Shown here piece by piece: positions 1 to 14,997 of a DNA stretch of 64,000 nt. The stretch is from NCBI GenBank assembly GCA_903813345.2, contig CAIIXF020000006.1, positions 16,804,348-16,868,347 of the forward strand, written 5' to 3'. Source of the DNA: Owenia fusiformis. Lineage: Eukaryota > Annelida > Polychaeta > Sabellida > Oweniidae. Every line of letters begins with the position of its first letter. The first letter of the stretch is position 1. The notes beneath the pieces were generated by a model. It worked only from the letters and a program-made list of their open reading frames with translations. It searched no databases and was not told the DNA's origin. The position numbers were made by a program, and so were the translations under genes.

Positions 1-165
1 AGCAAAGTCAGACTATGTATGTATTTGAAGGATGCTAGCATTAACTAGCTTTGCCTATGGAATGTTTCAACATAGCTGTTTTCCAGCTGATGGGGCCCTC
101 CAATCCATATAGCCTGATCAGTAGGCCTACAGTATGTTTACTCCCTATGGTAGCAGCCTATTGAT

Positions 166-400
166 GTGCCTGAGCCACACCTACTCTTAAGTGAGGTCAT
201 GACTATGAATCAGCCTATTACAATTTTATCGGTTTATCAATTTTATCGGGTTTATCAGCAGAACGAAGAACTTTTTGTTTTTGATCGCAATATTTGCGTG
301 TATTATTTAACTTATTCCAACCGTCAAATTCCTCCATTTATTGGTACTTCCGGGCCAGTCAAACGGGGAATCCCCTTTTAAATCCAACTGCCATCTTGGA
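166..400. repeat. fragment of hAT-like non-autonomous repeat
   Basis: The stretch from about 230 to 395 (GAACGAAGAA, TTTTTGATCGCAATATTTGC, a block ending in TTCCGGGC, then GTCAAACGGGGAATCCCC) recurs at 2840-2980, 3720-3840 and in part at 5248-5350. It is a piece of the element that is complete at 2673-3217. The short open frame from 166 lies in this repeat and is not taken as a gene. Confidence 0.6.
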
Positions 401-1137
401 AAGTGAAGGAATCTCTCTCGATGAAAAAGAGTTTTAAAAACAGCAACAAGTGATCAAAGGCAGCATAATAATGCCAAAGTGATCCCGGAACACCTTATAA
501 GGAACACTGAAAAGGACTAAGAAGAAGAAGAATTTTTGCTTGACAATTACCAGGTAAAATGCGTATTTGCGTGACATTTTCTGTCACGCAAAAATAACTG
601 GCGTGACTTCAAATTCTTCAGCAAATGCGTGACAAATACGCAAATTGCGGGACAGTTGACAGGCCTGCATATATCCCCCCCTGAGCCTAGGCCCTACTCA
701 GACTCAGAGATCTTGAAAAAAAATCCAAAATGTTTTTTAAAATCATACTCACATTCAATGTGAGGTAGTTTTAAGCTTTCTGAAGGGCTGAAATTTATAA
801 GAAACTTTTGTTTCATATTCAGCTCAAACGTATAGACGTTTCATCTGCAATTTATGGAAAGATATGATGTAAACAAATAATATTTCAAAATATTTTGAAC
901 TTACCGGAAGTTGCGCACGCGTTGTTTTGAAACTTTCACCTGGCGTGTCACGAACAATTCGAGTGGAGTTTGATAAAAGATCTTCGTTTATATGTCGATT
1001 TATTCACTACATAGCTGAAATTAAGGAGAAAAGGTACTCAATTTATGCTATCGTATTTTTCTCCTCAGAAGTAGCAACAAACTCAATTGTCTAACTCGTG
1101 ACATTTTATTTGTAGCGATTGAAATCTGAACAGTGTT
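400..1137. other. no gene seen; short hairpin
   Basis: No supported gene. A hairpin at about 564-597 pairs TATTTGCGTGACA with TGTCACGCAAAAATA, and the GCGTGAC word recurs up to about 650. The part next to 1137 may be the decayed upstream portion of the LINE that follows, but no reverse-transcriptase motif was recognised there. Confidence 0.4.
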
Positions 1138-2433
1138 TTGAATAAAAATTTCGAGTTTATTCGATTTTTACATATGGATATACATATTAGAACACGACAA
1201 AGTCAAGAATTCACTAGAATTTTATGTAAAAATGATAATGACCCACTAGCAAAAACACTCAACAATTGGAAAAAGAGTAATCAAACCTATATAGAAAGAA
1301 AACCATCAACTTTCAGCATTTTAAACTCAAGAATAAGAGAGTTTAACAGCACAGGCAAGAATGCAGAAGTCGAAAAAGAATACAAAACAAGTCTAGAATT
1401 TCCACCCTACCTGCTTAACATTTTCGAAGGTAGCAAAACAACGGGGGTGAGTAAAACTGAGCAGTGTAAAATCATCAAAGATAAAATCAACAATCTGAGC
1501 AATAAATCTGTGATTGTATTCACTGACGGGTCCACTCTATCAAATCCAGGACCAACAGGGTCAAGCGCGATTATATTTCTTGCCGGGACCAAATCTGAAC
1601 CTGTGTGCTTGAAAAAAGCAATCAGTGTCAGAAGCAATAATTATTGTGGGGAAATACAGGCTTTGCACCTTGCTCTAGAATTCCTGCACTCTATATCTAT
1701 TAACAACCACGATATTCACATCTTTGGTGACTGTCAACCAGCCCTTCTTAGCACTTTCAGTAGCAATAAACCAAGGTCTGAAATTAAATGCATTGAAAAT
1801 TCCAGGTTTCTGGTTTACAGATTGAGCGAGGGCGGCAATGTTTTAACCTACTACTGGGTCCCAAGCCACTTAGGAATTAACGGCAATGAATTAGCCGATA
1901 CATATGCCAAGGAAGCAGCAGCGGAAGCAGCGACACTGCCCCCATCCTCTGTTAAACAAAGCAAAGAGGAAGTATATAGATCTATAAAGAAAACTGCCCT
2001 AAGCAAGTGGCAGACTCTATATGATAACTCAACAAAAGTCAAACACATACAAGAAATTATTGAAACTGTAGGAGTCCAAAATAATCTGAATGAACAAAAT
2101 CGGTCTTACTTTTGTAAGATAAATCAACTGATTACTGGACACTCCAAGCTAAACGATCATTTGTCTAAGATACAGACAGACATCTCAAACCAATGCGAGC
2201 ACTGCAAATGTGCAGAGACAGTTCACCACTACATTTTCAATTGTAAGAAGTTCTATGATGAACGTGAACTCATGCTACATAAGGCTGAAGTGAAATTACT
2301 AGGGATTGAAGGACCCAAGCCAAATATAGACTTAAAGATTTTGACAGGCTTTCATAAAGCACTTAATGAAGCACAGAACAGAGATATGAGACATTTCTTA
2401 ATGACATATCTAAAGACAACTAAAAGAATCTAA
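1138..2433 (+). mobile_element. 5'-truncated non-LTR retrotransposon: RNase H and C-terminal zinc knuckle
   Basis: This open frame encodes the 3' part of a LINE polyprotein. Seen: an RNase HI domain with all four acidic positions in order (FTDGS, GEIQAL, IFGDCQPAL, then HLGINGNELAD), followed by a tail with a CEHC..HHYIFNC zinc knuckle, as in I/Jockey-type LINEs. In the family RNase H removes RNA from the RNA:DNA hybrid during target-primed reverse transcription. The endonuclease and reverse transcriptase are missing, so this is a 5'-truncated copy, which is common for LINEs. The frame is open from a TTG at 1138 and its first ATG is at 1174; neither is likely to be a native start. The frame itself is unbroken, so the insertion may be fairly recent. 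Which LINE clade it belongs to is inference. Confidence 0.85.
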
Positions 2434-2672
2434 CATTAAACAAACCAAGAAACAGACAGAGACTGTTAAATATAAGTACAGATAATGACTGCTGAGAGAG
2501 AGAGAAATAAATAAATAATATGAATGTAAATATGAATAATGAATGACACTTTGAAAATCTGCGCAACAAGTGAATAAAGTACAAGAGAAAGTACATAGTG
2601 AATATACAAAAAGCACAAGAGACTAACTGCCGAGGAAAAAGCGGCTTATGCAACACAACAACGAGGTCTATG
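2434..2672. other. LINE 3' tail, AT-rich
   Basis: Non-coding, A-rich sequence with ATAAATAAATAATATGAA-type repeats directly after the LINE stop, probably its 3' untranslated tail. No gene on either strand; the reverse-strand open frames here come from the AT-rich repeat. Confidence 0.4.
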
Positions 2673-3217
2673 TTATCCCGTTCCCGGACTATGGTCCTGT
2701 GAACATCTCAATCTTTTGCCTGTGCGATTACAACATGGGAGAATTTTTTACTCATCTTACACTTCTGATACCTACTTCAATAGATTCCTTGGTAATTTAG
2801 CATTCTTTTCGTGTAGTTGAATCCACAATTGTCTGGGTTTATTGGCGGAACGAAGACATTTTCGTTTTTGATCGCAATATTTGCGTGTAACATTTAACTT
2901 ATTTCAACCATCAAATTCCTCCATATTGGTACTTCCGGGCTACATCCGGGACAGCCAAACGGGGGATTCCCCTTTTAAATCCAACCGCCATTTTGAAAAG
3001 TGATGGAATCTCTCTCGATGAAAAAGAGAAATGTTCCCGTTCTGCCTATATACCCAGACAATCGGCGGTTCCAATATATTAGAAGTTACATCTTGAGTTC
3101 TATAATGCATTGAGGTAGGTATCTTAAGTATAAGGGGCGTAGATAATTCTCCCAAGTTGTAATCGTACAGGCAAATGAATGCGCTCAGTGCAGGACTATA
3201 GTCCGGGAACGGGATAA
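2673..3217. mobile_element. complete non-autonomous DNA transposon, hAT-like, 545 bp
   Basis: The ends are inverted repeats: TTATCCCGTTCCCGGACTAT at 2673 against its complement ending at 3217, extended by GGTCCTG/CAGGACT. Perfect 8-bp copies of GGTCTATG flank it (2665-2672 and 3218-3225). An 8-bp duplication fits hAT elements. No transposase is encoded. Partial copies lie at about 166-400, 3661-3861 and 5235-5490. Confidence 0.85.
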
Positions 3218-3660
3218 GGTCTATGTAGACTATATCCTATTTAGTCTGAATTATATTCAGACTATAAGGCACCTATGTTAAAGTTTGGTAATTTTAAATA
3301 TTTGTTTACATAGGAAGTGCTATTCAAAATGGCCGATTGGGTAAAATTAATTTGCACATTTGTTACTTCAACTAGCTTTATTTCCACTTGACAATATGCT
3401 GTGTTTCTTTTTATTGCATTTAATTGTACCTTACTAATTCATTGAAATTTTGTAATGCTTATTTTATTGAAGAAATGGTTCCCCTAATTGATAATTTTGT
3501 GCAAAAAATTTCACTGCAATTTCCACAGGAAAGTAGTACATCATAACAGACTGACTTCTAGTCAGTCTGTTGGATACATACTAGAGGTCTATGAATGGTT
3601 TTGATATAGGTCTAGTACTAGTCTAATATAGTAGATTCACTTCAGACAGACCATAGTGTA
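3218..3660. other. no gene seen
   Basis: AT-rich sequence with several short self-complementary words built on AGTCTATATCC and GACTATA (3225-3270, 3545-3655). Nothing coding was recognised. Confidence 0.3.
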
Positions 3661-3861
3661 CTACTTCAATAGATTCCTTTGTATTTTAGCATTTGTGAAG
3701 TTGAATCCTCAATTATCTGTGTTTATCAGTAGAACGAAGAAATTTTCGTTTTTGATCGCAATATTTGCGTGAAATATTTAACTTATTTCAACCGTCAAAT
3801 TCCTCCATTTATTGGTACTTCCGGGCCAGTCAAACAGGACTATAGTCCTGGCACGGGATAA
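3661..3861. mobile_element. partial copy of the hAT-like repeat
   Basis: It shares the CTACTTCAATAGATTCC, GATCGCAATATTTGCGTG and TTCCGGGC blocks with the complete copy at 2673-3217, and ends in the terminal repeat CAGGACTATAGTCC..CGGGATAA. The left terminal repeat is missing. Confidence 0.65.
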
Positions 3862-4466
3862 TACAGACGCTTCTTGAGGCGACAGCATTGATAAGGTCAA
3901 GCCATTTTGGCAATGCCAATTCTCACGATAAATGAGATTTAACCAGTGACGTCAGTCTATTTGTAAACAAATAACACGTGGAGCGGATGGAGCAACATTA
4001 CGGAAGCGTAATGATAAATTCAATATGTGCGGGAATTTATTAGATCTAGTCATTTATTATCATTATCCCGATTGATTTTCGCCATTTATAGTAAATAGTC
4101 TATAGAGAGGGAATATTCATGAAGAAGCCCAAGGTAATCAAGTGGTCTGGGTCATGTGTCTGTCAAAGTTCAAAAATTTGCATATCTCGTTTGGATCTTG
4201 TGAACTCAAAGTCCTTGACATTGATTTCGCGATCTACTTATGAACACATCCTGAAGTTTTGGTGAGTCTGAACATTTCATTATTTTATATCAACTTGTAC
4301 CTGCCTTATACAAATATTTTTGTTTCTAGTTTAAGATGAACATCTCTTCAACATATTCACCAATTTTCAAGGTGAACATTCTTATAATAAACAAGAAATT
4401 TATGTGCACAAAATATCGCCGCGATGTCTATGCGAAGGTTATCAATCATTGGATATATACTAAGCT
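3862..4466. other. no gene seen
   Basis: No domain or convincing exon was recognised. The ATG at 4120 opens only a very short frame. Confidence 0.3.
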
Positions 4467-5243
4467 ACGTTTTATTTAACGCCGTCCTTACATTAGATGG
4501 ACCCCAAAAAATAATGTTGGACGGAAAAATAAAAAACACCCGAGTCCCTTGGACGCACTTTATTTCCACAGCAATTTTTAAAAATCTTACCTTTCAATTT
4601 AGTTAAACATATCAAATGAAAGAATATAAATTGGCCTAACTTGTGAAGACAAAATCTAAGTATAATAGGCAGATAATCAGCAGTGTTTTAGAGAAACACT
4701 GAGATGATTATCTTACTGTAATTCGGCCACCATTTTGATTGACCTTCTAAAACCAAAACTTCATTGCTTTGAGATTAATGGGTCAGTAGCAAAAAACCTT
4801 TATCACTGTCCTGCCAACTTTCAATGAATACTATTATTAACAATTAGTATTACACATAAACTTGATAACAAACTGTTTAATTAATACAATTGATCTTTTT
4901 GGCATTATCTTACATGATAGTGAGGAAGCACAAAGGGCAACATTTGAAAACAAATAAAATATTACAAGTCAAAAATACATATCAAACTAATGAATGTTGA
5001 TCTTTATATTTCATTGAGATTGATAATGTGTCAGAAAGGAATATTGAGTTTATTAATTTACATCAGAGTGAGGAGGAAAAAGGGGCAACATTGAAAAACA
5101 AAGTAATTAGGAAAAAAAAATTTCATTTTTAATTAGTTTCAGGCCTTTAATTTTTCGGACCCACTTTTTTTTGGTTTGGACTCCATTTTTTTTTACCGTG
5201 GGGTCCATTGGACCCACTTTTTGGTAACACTAAATAAAACGCT
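4467..5243. mobile_element. probable old inverted-repeat element
   Basis: ACGTTTTATTTAACG at 4467 is the near-complement of CACTAAATAAAACGCT ending at about 5243. Inside each arm are degenerate GTCCA/TGGACCCC repeats (4497-4560 and 5158-5222). The open frame at 4424-4606 overlaps the left arm and is not taken as a gene. Borders and class are uncertain. Confidence 0.4.
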
Positions 5244-5492
5244 GTTAAGTCAAACGGGGAATCCCCTTTTAAAAAGTGATGGAGTCTCTCTCGATGAAAA
5301 AGAAAAATGTTCCCGTTCTGCCGATAAACCCAGATAATTGTGGATTCAACTACATGAAAAGAATGCGAATATACCCAGGAATCTATTAAAGTAGGTATCT
5401 TAAGTAAAAGAGGCATAGAATTCTCCCATGTTGTAATTGTACAGGCAAAAGATTGAGACGTTCTCAGGACTATAGTCCTGGCACGGGATAAC
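5235..5492. mobile_element. partial copy of the hAT-like repeat
   Basis: It repeats the GTCAAACGGGGAATCCCC and CTCTCTCGATGAAAAAGA blocks of the 2673-3217 element and ends with CAGGACTATAGTCC..CGGGATAA. Only the right half is present. Confidence 0.65.
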
Positions 5493-5696
5493 TATTAGTG
5501 TCAGTAAACACAACAATAATTCATCGAGATCTAGAAATGTGACGTCAGGGTAACAAATAACAATGATAACAATGAAGGGCACAACAGTCAAAATGATATG
5601 TGCCATCTAAAAATTAACTACAACATTCATAGTCTGTTTTATCGAACCAAACAAATAGCTATAGAAACTGAAAATCTATTACAGTCTGTTAAACTG

Positions 5697-6049
5697 CTTT
5701 AAAGCAACCAGTTGAACCTAAAAAAATAAATCTAAAGTCTATTGTGCAATAGAAAAATATATTCATATTGCACACAAATGCCATTTGTATTAATCTTGAT
5801 CTTGGATTGCTTGTGAATTGGCTTATAAAGTCTGTAACCTCTCATATTTTCATGCTTCACTGCCATGTTAATTCTCAAAATATAACATGGATAGACCTCT
5901 TATTACTAAAGGGCACATGCTTATTGCACTAAACACTAAATAATCTGAAATGTACAAATGTCATTTGTGTGCAGTATGAATATGTTTTTCCATTACTGCA
6001 TAATAATCTTTAGATTTCTTATTTTTAAGGTTCAACTGGTTGCTTTGAA
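5697..6049. repeat. foldback (MITE-like) element with ~95-bp arms
   Basis: Arms 5697-5791 and 5953-6049 are inverted copies. AAAGCAACCAGTTGAACCT on the left matches AGGTTCAACTGGTTGCTTT on the right, and pairing continues with some mismatches through the CATATTGCACACAAATG block. The loop is about 160 bp. No coding capacity. It lies about 260 bp upstream of the SAP30BP start. Confidence 0.75.
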
Positions 6050-6073
6050 GCCAGAACATTACATTGTATGTTA

Positions 6074-6290
6074 TATTTTAAGGGATCCTTGATGGAGCAA
6101 AAACTCACAAAATAGTACAGAATTAGTTACCCTATACTACATTGCAATTAATGTGACTAATACAGGCCATGAAATGCTGTATTGCCTATAACGAAGGGAT
6201 CCTTGGTGAAACAAAAATTCACAAGAACTAAGTACCTTTACTCCATTGCCATTTTGTGCAATTTATGTGACTAGCACAGGCATTTTGAAC
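6074..6290. repeat. imperfect tandem duplication upstream of SAP30BP
   Basis: Two ~120-bp copies, each beginning AAGGGATCCTTG and ending in TATGTGACTA or TGTGACTAAT plus a CAGG (6082-6170 and 6199-6285). The second copy lies just before the SAP30BP start ATG, so the duplication includes its 5' leader or a possible 3' splice site (CACAG at about 6274-6278). Confidence 0.55.
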
Positions 6291-6308
6291 CATTACTGGA
6301 ATTACCAC

Positions 6309-9300
6309 ATGGATTTAAAAAAGACTGATAGTTCTTCAGCAATGCAGTCCCTCGCCATGTATGATGCGGATTCCGATGAGGAACAAAATGTGTCCAAAGA
6401 AGAAGAGATTCGGAAAGACACTGAAAATGAAGTGGACAATATATCAGATGATGAGGAAGATCACCATATAGGTTCAGCAAAATCGAACACAAAGCGTCCA
6501 CATTCACCATCTCCAAAGTCTGCATCGTCTGTTGAAATACAAGAGCCTCCTAAACGAGATAAAAAAGGTGGGTTGATGTAAAGTTACTCAAGGAAAATTT
6601 GGCCCTTTTTTAAAAAAGGCCAGTTTTTAAAATAAGGCCTATTTTCAAGAGGCCCACTTTTATATACGAAAAGCTTTGAACACACACTGAAAACCTTTGG
6701 GCCATCAATGAATTGAATTGAGAGTGTAGGAATAACAGGGCATATGACTTATATGTCACAGTGTTAGAAATATGCTTTAATTTTACTCTTTGACCCAGAT
6801 TTTTTTAAATGTTGCTTGACTATTTTTAACACACAGCCTGGCCATTGTAGCAACGAAACAAATATATCTAAAGAAATGAAATATCTTAGCCTACAGATTA
6901 ATTGCATATATGAATATCTTAGAACAATGTTTAATGTCATGCCATGTTTGTTACAGCGATGAGACTGGTGTCATATGCCACAGATGACATGGATGATGAA
7001 GAGGCGAGGCTCACATCAAGTGATGATGAAGAGGAAGAAGGAGATGATGACGATGATGATGGTACCATTAAAGACTTGAAAAAAGTGGTAAGTGGTTAGA
7101 ATGCACCATTTTACCAAGATTACTTGAAGAGGGATATTTTCATAGTGTTACATCTTTAATTTTATGCAAAAGTTAATTCAATTCAACTTAAGTTTTGATT
7201 AAAAATTCTTCTCCTTTGGTCTAATCGGCAAATGTTTGGATGACAAGATGTCCTTGTATTTTAAAATGGTATATATATCAATATATAAGCACTAGTGCCA
7301 AAGGGAAATTACCAAAAGTTGTAATGGAACTTAGCAAAGAAAGGCAAACTTTAATGATCAAGATTTGATCAATTGAGATTTATAGTTTTATGTCAGTAGT
7401 TTTTTTTTTACCTAACCATCTTCATGTTCTTTTCAGCAAGGTTTAGATTACTCAAAATCCCTAGATTCTGAACTGGCATGTAAGTAAACATTTTTGTTTC
7501 ATTATTAAAATCTATTAATAAGAAATTCACACATAGCTAGGCATACACATGTAACTGCAGTTCATTGTATAACAAATCTCCGCTTCCAGGGTCATTCATT
7601 GAATGGATGTCAAGGTGACAACTGGACTCTACAGATTGAAATTGATGCTTTGCCAACTTGACCCTTGAAAAAGGTTTCATTGACAATATGTTTTTTTAGT
7701 GATTTCGTATCTTTTATGTGATTTTGTTGAAAGCATTGTGTGAAAAGAATTTAAGCCCAAGACTTGATGCACTGTGACTGATTCATTCCACTCAGGCTTT
7801 GTTTCTTAAAGTTTGCATTTCTGATGCATTTGAAAACAGCACGAGAGAAATAGTAGTCCACAATGCAGTCCAGGGCTTAAATTCTAAATTACTTAAAGGC
7901 AGAATCTGATCTATAAGGGGTGACAAAATTACAAGCAACATGTATAATTATCACACCGAACAAAGTTCGAGGGGGATATAGAGAAGCCGTCCGTCTGTGT
8001 GTCCGGGCGATAACTCCAATACTAGTTGACGAATTTGGTTCAAATTTTATAGGCTTATGCCTTATGAGTGTAGGACCTCTGCTCGAGAAGGAATTTTCAA
8101 TATGGCCGCTTAATTTAAAATGGCCGCCATTTTTCGTAAAAAATGTAATCGTTGATAACTCAAATACAAGTTGACGGATTTGGTTCAAATTTTATATGCT
8201 GATGCCTAGGGACAAATGAGTTTCGCCCTAAAAGAGATTTTCAAGATGGCCGCTTAATTTCAAAATGGCGGCCATTTTTCGTAAAAATATATCTTTGATA
8301 ACTCAAATACCAGTGAACGGATTTGGTTCAAATTTTATATGATGATGCTTAGGGACACAGTAGCTATATTCGACAAAAAAAATTTCACTTAATTTCAAAA
8401 TGGCGACAATTTTTCTTAAAAAACGTAATCTTTGATAACTCAAATACCAGTGAACAGGTTGAAATTTGGTTGAAATTTTATATGATTATGCCTAGGGACA
8501 CAGTAGCTCTGTTCAAGAAATAATTTTCAAGATGGCGGCTGAATTTCAAGATGGCGGCCAATTTTCGTAAAAACGTAATCTTTGATAACTCATATACCAG
8601 TGAACGGATTTGGTTCAAATTTTATATGATGATGCCTAGTTCACAATGGTATAAACTAACTTTGTGCCAAATTTCATGCTTTTATCACAAAGTACACAAA
8701 CATTTTAACATTTACACTAGCTATAATAAGCATAATATGTTTTGTTTGGTGGGATTTGCTACTCCGTTGAGTTGCTGTTTTTCTAGTTGACCTACCAATC
8801 TATTCCTTACAATATCAAATACAATATCTCCCAAAAGATTCACAATATATTGTAAATTGGTGAAGATATTAACGATTCAAAGTTCAAAAATGAGTGAAAA
8901 ATGTTTAAATTCTCCCAAATAATAAGGCGTATAAGGTGTATGATAATGGTAACCATTCTTATAGAAAAATAATACATTATTGTAAAAATCTTTAGTTTCC
9001 CTGGAATAATATATGCACTTTTGTGATTTTTAGAAAATAGACATGACAAGGAATGACTTGAGCCAAAAATATTCTAAAATTGAAAGAATTTTTTGTTTAG
9101 CCTGCTCGCTATATCTGATTCTCTCTTTAAATTACACAAATAAATTATTTGAAAAGTGTAGATAATAACACATTTCTGCTGTAAAAGACCCTACAAATGA
9201 TATCACTACATACTGAAGTAATGTAAGTTGAGATCTTTAGAAAAATATATTTTGATCAGTTTTGGCCATTTAGATGTAGATGCAATGATCCTTGTTTAGA

Positions 9301-11835
9301 AATATCTCAAAAACACTGAACTATTAAGTCATTTCCAAATTTTGATAAGTATTTCAATTATTGTTATGATTTTATGCTTTACTATTTGCAGCATCATTAT
9401 CGAGACAAGTTCGCCATATGTCGTCAGATGAAATTAGTCTACCTCCTGAACCCCCTGGTAAATGCTCAAAACAGTTGCAGGTTAGTTCAACATTTATAAT
9501 CTCAAATATTTGGCAGTCCAATTATGCCATAAATATGAAACGGCACAAAAGTCAATGCTAGGAAAAATAACACAAAACTCTGTAAACCATAAATCACAAA
9601 TTATGTAAAACTAAATACCCTACAGTGAAATAATTTGTTGCTTTGCATCATCAATAATTAGTGATCTCACAATTTGAATGGCTTATGAATTTTTTTCATT
9701 ATTAGGACAAGATTACTAGATCCTATCATAAGATGCGTACCACAGGGCTAGATCTCAATGAATCAATACAAAGGAGAAAAGATTTTAGGAACCCAAGGTA
9801 ACAATAATAATACAAGCAGATACAGAGTATTTTCCCAAAATAACTGTTGTGATATATCCTTATTCTACCACTTATCCTAGTTAGATGTATGGTATTTTTC
9901 AGTTTGGTATTTTTCAAAAAAGAGGGACTCACAGGGGTTTCACTAGAATTTCTCACAACAGCTTAAATAAATGAAAACAACATACAGCAAAATTAATGAA
10001 AATCATAAATTTAACTAAAACAACAGGCAATTTGTGAAAATAATCAGTGAAAATCGCCTGTTGCCTGCTGCTAATGAAACCCCTGAACTCAGCTGATAGG
10101 CAATATAGTTATAGTTTTGAACTTCATGCCCAATATTGTGATTCAAACATGAAAACTCAACAGAAATAAGCATGAAATGTGAAATTTACCTCACTGTAAA
10201 TGGTGAACCTATAATCTGTATTTTTGAATCCAGGCATGACATTTTCCAGTGCTCTTCAATAGGATCAAAAGCAGTCATACTTGAATATTTCCCAATTGCT
10301 ATGGCATTTATCATATGGTATAGCTTAGGATTGCATGAAATCCATAATGAAGATATTGCCATTTAATTTTTTAGTGAAATGAATTTCAGGATATTTATCA
10401 TAACATGTATTTTTAATATATACTTTATGTTTCCAGCATATATGAGAAATTGATAGAACATTGTGGTATAGATGAAAAAGGCACCAACTATCCCCCAGAT
10501 ATTTATGACCCTCATTTCTGGGGAAAAGAATCCTTCTATGATGAATTAGGTAAGGATTTAGTGTCTTTGTAAGATGTATGCAATTTTGTATATGTTTACA
10601 TAGCATTAGCAAAGCAACAGTACCTCGGTAGCAGTTAATACAGTGGCGTAGTGTGGGTATTTTGTGAATGTACGTCACGATTGAGCGAAGCGAACAAGTA
10701 TTCTGGGGCATTTTGAATTACATTGTACGAAATTCCAACTAATATGGACTTCTAAAATGTAAACTATTGGCCATTTGTATCCATTTTTAAAGTGTGGGGC
10801 AGCTCAATATAAAAATTTCTAAATTTTGAGAGTGGACCATGGCGTTTTATGCATATATGACACAACACCATTGAATAGTATTGTACTTTTTAACTGACAA
10901 CAGCTTATTGTATCAATCAACAGACAATATTGTCAGGATTTTATTAATACATGAAAATCAAGCATTGAGAAATTAATACTGTGTTCTATGAAAAATCCAA
11001 AATAGGTGTGAAATCCTTGCTAATCAACTAAATCAACTAACTTGTAACATCTTGACATCTTTGTTTCAGCCAAAGTTCAGAAAGTTGAGATGGATAAAAG
11101 AGAAAAAGAGAAAAAAGACAGGACAAAAATAGAGTTTCTTTCTGGAACCAAAAAAGGAGTTGTAGAGTCAGGTTAGTCATGTGTTTTATTTCTAAATACA
11201 TTTACATGTATATGAACATGTCTCCACATTTGCCTATTGTGACATAATTAATATCTAGAATAACATTTTATGTATGAAAATCAATAAATAATGGAAAGGG
11301 ATAGTTTGTTCTTGTCTTACATTTCCTCCTGTTGTTTGGCTCATGGGCCATTTATTGAAATTGCTTTCAAGATATGAACCTTTGGATTTTCAGATAACTG
11401 CTGAAACATTTGAATCAACTTTTTGTTCGCTATTACAAAGTGCATTAGATGATTCACCAATTATTCAAGCACATACTTGAGTTCATTTTCAAATCATGAA
11501 AATCGAATGTATTAAAAATGTTAAAAAAATTTCATTCCCAGAATGATGGATGTATCTGTCACAGAATTTCTCACTAAATTGGCTCGAAGCTTTGTCAAAA
11601 TTTTTCAACAATACTTACATTTGTAATTGCAAGTCGATTGTGACATTTTGTCACGTTAATGCCTTGTTTTCATTTTTCTTTGTCGTGTGTTACAGGGGAC
11701 AAACGTAAAACTAAGTGGGACTCAACCAACAATAAAAATGTGTCAATCTCATCAATGTCAGTGACTACTAGTGCCTCTGGGAACAAACCTATTGTGATAT
11801 CAGCAATGGGGACAATAAAGAAAGAGAAGAAATGA
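6309..11835 (+). CDS. SAP30BP: SAP30-binding protein (HCNGP family), 8 coding exons
   Basis: Exons read by eye: 6309-6567, 6957-7087, 7437-7479, 9392-9480, 9706-9797, 10437-10549, 11070-11171, 11696-11835. All have GT..AG borders and matching phases, and they join to 322 aa (human about 308). The N-terminal 130 residues are acidic and Ser-rich, with a D/E run (EEEEGDDDDDD). The HCNGP domain follows at about 145-275: RQVRHMSSDEI, LPPEPPGKCSKQLQ, RRKDFRNPSIYEKLI, GTNYPPDIYDPHFW, then RTKIEFLSGTKKG. The tail is KRKTKWDS and VISAMGTIKKEKK. In animals the protein is nuclear, binds the SIN3 corepressor subunit SAP30 and is linked to splicing of short introns. The start at 6309 has ACCACATGG context and aligns with the human N terminus; an extra upstream leader exon is possible. 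It converges on the CFAP97D1-like gene. Confidence 0.93.
7955..8790 (-). repeat. repeat family A, copy 1 (inverted), in SAP30BP intron 3
   Basis: Interspersed element with internal monomers of about 130 bp built on AAAATGGCGGCCATTTTTCG and GGATTTGGTTCAAATTTTAT. One end reads CACCGAACAAAGTTCGAGGG with GCCGTCCGTC; the other reads TTTGGTGGGATTTGCTACTCC..GCTGTTTTTCTAG. Copies at 32563-33790 and 47997-49240 lie the other way round. The GTTCGGTGGGAT word is inverted at the two ends. This resembles bivalve pearl / Helentron-associated elements with core tandem repeats, which is inference only. Confidence 0.7.
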
Positions 11836-12176
11836 GATTTTACAAAATACCTACCTCGGGGTCAATGTTCCAAATGGGACATCGTCGAACAGCAGTCCCA
11901 GCATCTTTTACTGAATATGATGACAATTGTTTATATGGACTTTAACATATAAATTACAGTACTACATCTAATTAGAAATGTATGGACAGTTTCATGCCTT
12001 CAGTTTCTACATAACAATTTATGAAGCAAAAAAAGGTTAAAATAAAATCCTGAACCATCTAAGGTCTAAAACGATTGCTTTAAGTTTGAGAAGTAGATTT
12101 TTATTTTTTATTTGTAAACATATAAATTAAATAGTAAAATCTCCTGCATTATATGTATAGTATACATTTTTGTAAA

Positions 12177-12182
12177 ATAAAA
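12177..12182 (+). terminator. likely SAP30BP polyadenylation signal
   Basis: AATAAA about 340 bp after the SAP30BP stop, followed by A-rich then T/GT-rich sequence. A second candidate, AAATAAAATCC, lies near 12040. Confidence 0.5.
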
Positions 12183-12430
12183 AGCAAAAAACATTATTTT
12201 GCTTGTTCAGTTATGTGACCTGAGAATGTAGATGCTTTTTCAAAACAACTGATGTTTAATGGAAATGTTCAAGTTCCGACATATTGCTGTTATAGTAACT
12301 GCAATCACTAATTTCTCAACATATATTGGATAATCGCTATTATGTATTAATTATTAAAAAATTATTCTTAAGCGATTGTATTATATTTATAGTCTCACAA
12401 ACATCATTCCATGATTGATTTCTTGGTATT

Positions 12431-12436
12431 TTTATT
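12431..12436 (-). terminator. likely CFAP97D1-like polyadenylation signal
   Basis: TTTATT on the plus strand (AATAAA on the minus strand), 75 bp beyond the stop codon of the CFAP97D1-like gene. It is about 250 bp from the opposing SAP30BP signal, so the two transcripts end close together. Confidence 0.5.
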
Positions 12437-12510
12437 GCAATAAATATATTTCAAACTCTCAAAGCTGTTTACTAGTATTTATATTACACGATTCAGTCAC
12501 TAAATTAAGG

Positions 12511-14997
<2,487 letters not shown>

